In this document: positions 59,693 through 64,000 of the stretch, in pieces
Layout of the letters: each line of letters starts with the position of its first letter
Numbering within the stretch: position 1 is the first letter of the stretch
Assembly: GCF_003259335.1 (NCBI RefSeq)
Contig: NZ_QLLL01000001.1
Location: forward strand, 340,226 to 404,225
Reading direction: 5' to 3'
Source: Chitinophaga skermanii
GTDB taxonomy: Bacteria > Bacteroidota > Bacteroidia > Chitinophagales > Chitinophagaceae
DNA: 64,000 bases
Notes under the pieces: generated by a model
Seen by the model: only the letters and a program-made list of their open reading frames with translations
Told to the model about the DNA's origin: nothing
Databases searched by the model: none
Made by a program: the position numbers and the translations under genes

Positions 59693-61126
59693 TTACATCG
59701 CTGCTAGTTGCACTTTCTGTTGTAATTCAATCACGCTGTCTCGAAATGTGTTATCCGTATCCATTAAATCTTTTACGGTTTGGCAAGAGTGAATCACCGT
59801 TGTGTGGTCTCTACCACCAAAGTGTTCGCCGATTGTTTTCAGTGAGTTCTTTGTGAATGATTTCGCCAAGTACATCGTTATCTGGCGGGCTTGTACGATC
59901 TCGCGTTTACGCGTTTTCTGTAATAATTTATCGTAAGGCACATCAAAATATTCGCATACCATCTTCTGGATACTATCAATCGTAATCTCTTTAGAAGATG
60001 TTTTCACAAATGATTTCAATACACGTTTTGCTAAGTCTAAATCAATCTCCTTGCGGTTTAAGGATGATTGTGCTAATAATGAAATCAAAGCGCCTTCCAA
60101 TTCACGTACGTTACTTTGGATATTATACGCTACGTATTTCACTACTTCTTTCGGCATCTCCAACCCGTCGTTACGCATCTTCATCTCTAAGATTTCCATA
60201 CGTGTTTCGAAGTCGGGTACTTGTATATCGGCACTCAAACCCCAACGGAAGCGGCTTAACAACCTTTCTTGCACGCCATCTAAATCTTTCGGCGGTTTAT
60301 CCGACGTTAAGATCAATTGCTTACCCGATTGGTGTAAGTGGTTAAAGATGGCGAAGAACGCATCTTGTGATTTCTCTGCACGGGCAAAGAATTGGATATC
60401 ATCAACGATTAATACATCTATTAATTGATAGAAGTGAATAAAGTCGTTAATAATATTGTTTTTAGAGTGATCGATAAATTGGTTGATGAATTTCTCGGCA
60501 CTCACGTACAATACGGCTTTATTAGGGTTTTGACGTTTCACCTCGTTGCCAATGGCTTGTGCAAGGTGCGTTTTACCTAATCCCACGCCGCCGTAAATTA
60601 CCAGCGGGTTAAAGGAAGTACCGCCCGGCTTATCGCTCACGGTTTTCCCTGCCCTGCGGGCAACACGGTTACAATCACCCTCGATGTACGAGTCAAAGGT
60701 GTAATTATGATTTAATTGCGAATCAATTTGCACACGCTTAATACCCGGTATTACAAACGGGTTCTTCACTGGGTTGTGAATAGTAAGCGGGAAATCTACT
60801 TCGCTCTCTTTCTGTGGTTTGGTAAACTGCGTAGGCATGTTTACGGTTTTCGCATGCTGGTGCGGGGTACTGTTTTCAACGACAATCCTGTACTCCAACC
60901 TGGCCTCTTTCCCTAACTCACGTTTAATAGTCTTACCAAGTAAACCTACATAATGTTCCTCGAGGTATTCGTAAAAAAATTGACTGGGGACTTGAATCGT
61001 TAAAACATTGTTTTCAAGCTTTATGGGTTTAATAGGTTCAAACCATGTCTTGAACGGCTGCCATTCCACTATATCCCTGATTATATTCAGACACCTATCC
61101 CAAACTTGTTCGCAAGTTTTATTCAT
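59693..61126 (-). CDS. dnaA: chromosomal replication initiator protein DnaA
   Basis: A 477-residue AAA+ initiator. Domain I is at about residues 1-90 (CEQVWDRCLNIIRDIVEWQPFKTWFEPI), followed by a short linker (domain II). Domain III has Walker A GGVGLGKTH (179-187), Walker B VDDIQF (241-246) and the sensor/arginine finger LLSRFRWGLSADI. Domain IV, which binds DnaA boxes, has VCEYFDVPYDKLLQKTRKREIVQARQITMYLAKSF and GGRDHTTVIHSCQTV. Residues and length are normal for Bacteroidota. Read leftward; a DUF3127 gene lies upstream on the other strand. Confidence 0.98.
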   Translation of the reverse strand: MNKTCEQVWDRCLNIIRDIVEWQPFKTWFEPIKPIKLENNVLTIQVPSQFFYEYLEEHYVGLLGKTIKRELGKEARLEYRIVVENSTPHQHAKTVNMPTQFTKPQKESEVDFPLTIHNPVKNPFVIPGIKRVQIDSQLNHNYTFDSYIEGDCNRVARRAGKTVSDKPGGTSFNPLVIYGGVGLGKTHLAQAIGNEVKRQNPNKAVLYVSAEKFINQFIDHSKNNIINDFIHFYQLIDVLIVDDIQFFARAEKSQDAFFAIFNHLHQSGKQLILTSDKPPKDLDGVQERLLSRFRWGLSADIQVPDFETRMEILEMKMRNDGLEMPKEVVKYVAYNIQSNVRELEGALISLLAQSSLNRKEIDLDLAKRVLKSFVKTSSKEITIDSIQKMVCEYFDVPYDKLLQKTRKREIVQARQITMYLAKSFTKNSLKTIGEHFGGRDHTTVIHSCQTVKDLMDTDNTFRDSVIELQQKVQLAAM

Positions 61127-61673
61127 TTAGAAAAAATAATTTGTCGTTTATTAATTAGGGTGTTCTCGAATTCAAACTTCTCAACGAAGAATGTTGAAAA
61201 ATTTTTTAGACAGGATGACGAATATCTGTAGAAAATGTTGAAAAAAAAAATTTATCTGGCCTTGTTTTTTTTCAGATAATTACAATATGTCTGTCCTTTG
61301 TTGTGCCTTCTAGTCGATCGCCTAAAACCCTTGTTCCTCCTAGATTCTACCGTTTTTTTTGTTGTTTGTAGTTGCATGATTAACAACTGATTTCAAAACT
61401 TGTTGTCCCGTTTATTTAAATAAAAACAGAATGTCGGTAAAATACTATTGCCGGTTAAAATTAAATGCCAAATACAGCGGTTGGTTCCTATTGTTTTCAC
61501 CTACCCATGAATGCATGTCATATTAAAATATGTTTCCCGCATTTTCGAAAGCGGACGCAAATGTATGAAAGGTTATTTGATTTTTGAGAATAAGTTGTGT
61601 AAAAGTTATTGTTGGTTCTTTCCTGGGAAAACTTATCTTTGGCGCAACTGAATTTTTTAAATAATTTTTTGTC
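61127..61673. other. intergenic region upstream of dnaA
   Basis: A 547-base AT-rich stretch between dnaA and the DUF3127 gene. It has two similar TGTTGAAAAA tracts (near 61191 and 61238). I find no cluster of TTATCCACA-type DnaA boxes, so an origin cannot be claimed. A good promoter for the DUF3127 gene lies at the right end. Confidence 0.55.
61612..61641 (+). promoter_or_regulatory. promoter of the DUF3127 gene
   Basis: TATCTTTG (61634-61641) matches TAnnTTTG exactly. A TTG at 61612-61614 lies 19 bases upstream as the -33 element. The start codon is 32 bases downstream. Confidence 0.6.
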
Positions 61674-62063
61674 ATGAGCTTTGAAATTACTGGTAAGCTG
61701 ATCGTGAAGTACAACACCATGCAGCGTAGTGAAACCTTTAAAACAAGAGAATTTGTTATAGAAAAGTCTGAAGACATCAACGGTCGTATCATCACCAACT
61801 ATATTAAATTTCAAGCCGTTCAAGACAGGACTGCGATTGTAGATAGATTTAACGAGGGAGAGACAGTAAAAGTTTATTTTAATATTAAAGGAACACGTTG
61901 GGAAAAAGATGGCCGCGTGAATTATATCACCAACTTGGACGCGTGGAGAATGGAATCCATGATGCAAGGCGCTCCAGGAGCCGACGCTCAACCGAACTAC
62001 GGTGGTTCACAAGAAGTGTACAACCCTACTCAGCAAGAGTCTGGTGACGACTTACCATTCTAA
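61674..62063 (+). CDS. DUF3127 domain protein with SSB-like acidic tail
   Basis: A 129-residue OB-fold protein of the DUF3127 family. The core (about residues 1-95: FEITGKLIVKYNTMQRSETFKTREFVIEK, IKFQAVQDRTAIVDRF, VKVYFNIKGTRWE) is a predicted nucleic-acid-binding beta-barrel. A Gly/Pro/Gln-rich linker leads to the C-terminal hexapeptide GDDLPF. That tip matches the acidic DDxxPF tail of single-stranded DNA-binding proteins, which recruits replication and repair partners. Next to dnaA, it is likely a replication-linked ssDNA-binding accessory. The gene has a perfect promoter and its own terminator. Confidence 0.88.
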   Translation: MSFEITGKLIVKYNTMQRSETFKTREFVIEKSEDINGRIITNYIKFQAVQDRTAIVDRFNEGETVKVYFNIKGTRWEKDGRVNYITNLDAWRMESMMQGAPGADAQPNYGGSQEVYNPTQQESGDDLPF

Positions 62064-62103
62064 TATTTTATATTAGTTAAGATATTACAACGAGAAAATG
62101 ATG

Positions 62104-62135
62104 AAATCCCGGCCATGCCGGGATTTCTTGTTTTT
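62104..62135 (+). terminator. rho-independent terminator after the DUF3127 gene
   Basis: Perfect 10-bp stem AAATCCCGGC / GCCGGGATTT with a three-base loop, followed by CTTGTTTTT. It lies 40 bases past the stop codon. Confidence 0.85.
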
Positions 62136-62164
62136 ACTAACTTCCCCAGTTTCAGCGATTAACG

Positions 62165-62172
62165 TATATTTG
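62165..62172 (+). promoter_or_regulatory. -7 promoter element of the FAD oxidoreductase gene
   Basis: TATATTTG fits TAnnTTTG exactly. It lies 37 bases before the ATG at 62210 and just downstream of the preceding terminator. Confidence 0.5.
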
Positions 62173-62209
62173 TACCCCGTTTTAGGATAAATACCTAACA
62201 GCTACAATT

Positions 62210-63772
62210 ATGATCCAACAAATATCGCTCAAACTTAAGCCCCTACAGGCCGCTTCTCAAATCAGCATTCAACAACAAGCTGCTGCCGAACTCGGCGTCA
62301 AACTCAGTGATATCACTGGTTTCCACATCATTAAACGATCTATCGACGCCCGCTCCAAGCAAATCTACTTCATGCTCACCCTCAAAGTGTACGTGAACGA
62401 ACCTTTCGTTGAAAGAGAATCCATCCAGTTTGAATTTGATGTAATACCAAAGAATGCACCTAAAGCTATCGTGATAGGCGCAGGCCCAGCAGGACTATTT
62501 GCAGCACTCCGCCTCATTGAACAAGGTATCCAACCCATTGTACTCGAAAGAGGTAAAGACGTACGCGCCCGCAGGCGCGACCTCGCCGCCCTCAACAAAA
62601 CCGGCGAAGTAAACCCCGACTCCAACTATTGCTTCGGCGAAGGCGGAGCCGGCACCTATTCCGACGGTAAGTTATATACCCGCTCCAACAAACGCGGCGA
62701 TATTAACCGCATCCTCCAATTATTCCGACATTTTGGCGCAGAAGAAAACATCCTTTTCGAAGCCCATCCACATATAGGTACCAACAAGTTACCGCACATC
62801 ATCACCGCCATGCGCGATCATATCATCGCCTGCGGCGGCGAAGTGCACTTCGAACAGAAAGTAACGGCACTGGCTATACGAAACAACACCATCGAAGGTG
62901 TAAAAACGGCAACCGGCGATCTATTCGAAGCCAAACACGTCATATTAGCCACCGGCCACTCTGCCCGCGACATCTTCAAATTATTACACGCACAAAACAT
63001 ATTAATTGAAGCCAAGCCCTTTGCCCTAGGCGTTCGTATAGAACACCCCCAAGCATTGATCGACAGCGCTCAATTCCACTGCCTCATCCGCCCCGATTAC
63101 TTACCACCCGCGAGCTACAGCCTAGTAGAACAAGTAAACGGCCGCGGCGTATTCTCTTTCTGTATGTGTCCCGGCGGTATCATCGCCCCCGCCGCCACCG
63201 ACCCTGGCGAACTAGTCGTAAATGGCTGGAGCCCCTCAAAAAGAAACAACCCATACGCCAACTCAGGCATGGTCGTAACCGTAGACGAAGAAGACTTCGC
63301 CCCCTTCCAACACCACGGTGAACTCCGCGCCATGTACTACCAACAACACGTAGAAAAAGAGTCCTTCAACGCCGGAGGCGGCAAATTCGTAGCCCCCGCC
63401 CAAAGAATGGCCGACTTCGTCAACAATAAAGTATCGAACACCCTCCCTGGCTGTTCCTACATCCCCGGCCTGCGCAGCACCAACCTAAAAGAAGTGCTCC
63501 CCGCCGCCGTACACACCCGCCTATCCGGAGCCTTCCAAGCCTTCGGCAAAAAAATGCGCGGCTACTTCACCAACGAAGCCATCCTAGTCGCCACCGAATC
63601 GCGCACCTCTTCCCCCGTAAGAATCCCCCGCGACTCCACCACCCTCCAACACCCCCAAATCAAAGGCCTCTACCCCTGTGGCGAAGGCGCTGGCTACGCC
63701 GGCGGCATCGTCTCCGCCGCCATGGACGGCGAACGCGTAGCCGTAGCCATCCTAGAACAACTACACCCATAA
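62210..63772 (+). CDS. FAD-dependent oxidoreductase, COG2509-type
   Basis: A 520-residue flavoprotein of the uncharacterised FAD-dependent dehydrogenase family (COG2509 type). A small N-terminal domain (about residues 1-80: SLKLKPLQAASQISIQQQAAAELGV..., KRSIDARSKQIYFMLTL) precedes the FAD-binding core. Landmarks are VIGAGPAGLFAAL (GAGPAG at about 90-95), VLERGKDVRARRRDLAALN, YCFGEGGAGTYSDGKLYTR, HVILATGHSARDIF, FCMCPGGIIAPAATDPGELVVNGWS and CGEGAGYAGGIVSAAMDG near the end. Substrate and electron acceptor unknown. The gene is notably C-rich in codon third positions compared with the AT-rich block. Confidence 0.93.
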   Translation: MIQQISLKLKPLQAASQISIQQQAAAELGVKLSDITGFHIIKRSIDARSKQIYFMLTLKVYVNEPFVERESIQFEFDVIPKNAPKAIVIGAGPAGLFAALRLIEQGIQPIVLERGKDVRARRRDLAALNKTGEVNPDSNYCFGEGGAGTYSDGKLYTRSNKRGDINRILQLFRHFGAEENILFEAHPHIGTNKLPHIITAMRDHIIACGGEVHFEQKVTALAIRNNTIEGVKTATGDLFEAKHVILATGHSARDIFKLLHAQNILIEAKPFALGVRIEHPQALIDSAQFHCLIRPDYLPPASYSLVEQVNGRGVFSFCMCPGGIIAPAATDPGELVVNGWSPSKRNNPYANSGMVVTVDEEDFAPFQHHGELRAMYYQQHVEKESFNAGGGKFVAPAQRMADFVNNKVSNTLPGCSYIPGLRSTNLKEVLPAAVHTRLSGAFQAFGKKMRGYFTNEAILVATESRTSSPVRIPRDSTTLQHPQIKGLYPCGEGAGYAGGIVSAAMDGERVAVAILEQLHP

Positions 63773-64000
63773 CACCCTGTAGTTGTTCGTTTTATCACCT
63801 CCCCTGGAAAAAAGCCAGGCAGCCTTCTCATGCCCCTAAAAAAAACATGTAGATATCTATATAATACAAATCAACCCACATCTCATACAATCCCCTCCCC
63901 CCAATCAAACCTCCTTCACCACAACCTCATATAAACCACGTTCACAAAACCATTAGGTCCTCCGTTCCTAAAGGTTTTGCATCAATCAGCACCACTCCAA

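Noticed and set aside
61127..61673. Replication origin beside dnaA
   Set aside because: AT-rich and in the right place, but I see no cluster of TTATCCACA-type boxes; in many Bacteroidota the origin is not next to dnaA. GC-skew analysis of the whole chromosome would decide.

Overview
The window is chromosomal DNA from a member of the Bacteroidota, most likely a Chitinophagaceae-type soil or water organism. The evidence is three SusC/SusD nutrient-uptake pairs, an ECF sigma/FecR pair, a type IX secretion C-terminal sorting domain, LytTR/LytS and OmpR two-component pairs, a protein-glutaminase-like enzyme and TAnnTTTG-type promoters. The placement is my inference from gene content; no taxonomic marker was searched.

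Layout. 1-6.4 kb: end of a polysaccharide utilisation locus (partial SusC, SusD, GH29 fucosidase, DUF2264 protein, GH88/GH105 unsaturated uronyl hydrolase), closed by a terminator. 6.5-10.5 kb: small unknown genes with a degraded paralogue fragment, a Crp/Fnr regulator next to a DinB-like gene with an FNR-like box, and a seven-unit 11-bp tandem repeat. 10.6-12.7 kb: OmpR-type regulator and kinase, transcribed leftward. 13.2-20.7 kb: a second SusC/SusD pair followed by a secreted discoidin/fibronectin-III/HExxH protein with a T9SS tail, preceded by two inverted copies of a LacI-type operator. 21-27.9 kb: DUF418 membrane protein, LytTR regulator and LytS kinase, a two-domain methyltransferase, a deaminase and an MBL-fold hydrolase. 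28-36 kb: a group that looks stress-related (a triple-KGG-motif disordered protein, a CinA-like amidase, two SDR enzymes, an FAD/Rieske oxidoreductase, a very hydrophilic protein, small membrane proteins). 36-40 kb: serine hydrolase and secreted NUC1 nuclease.

40.3-53.8 kb is the most unusual part. A FecR/ECF-sigma pair diverges from a stand-alone STN protein, an STN-SusC, a SusD and two thioredoxin-like proteins. These converge on a leftward set holding three related small secreted four-cysteine proteins, a MauE/DoxX-type membrane protein and a possible beta-propeller-like protein. Much of this block is clearly more AT-rich than its surroundings, and the composition changes inside the SusC gene. 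I read it as a horizontally acquired, extracytoplasmic redox/thiol system with its own outer-membrane uptake pair. 54.7-59.5 kb: unknown genes, an XRE regulator with 21-bp repeats in front, two tandem secreted five-cysteine paralogues, a protein-glutaminase-like enzyme and tRNA-Ser(GCT). 59.7-63.8 kb: dnaA, a DUF3127 protein with an SSB-like acidic tail, and an FAD-dependent oxidoreductase.

No insertion sequence, prophage or CRISPR array was recognised.
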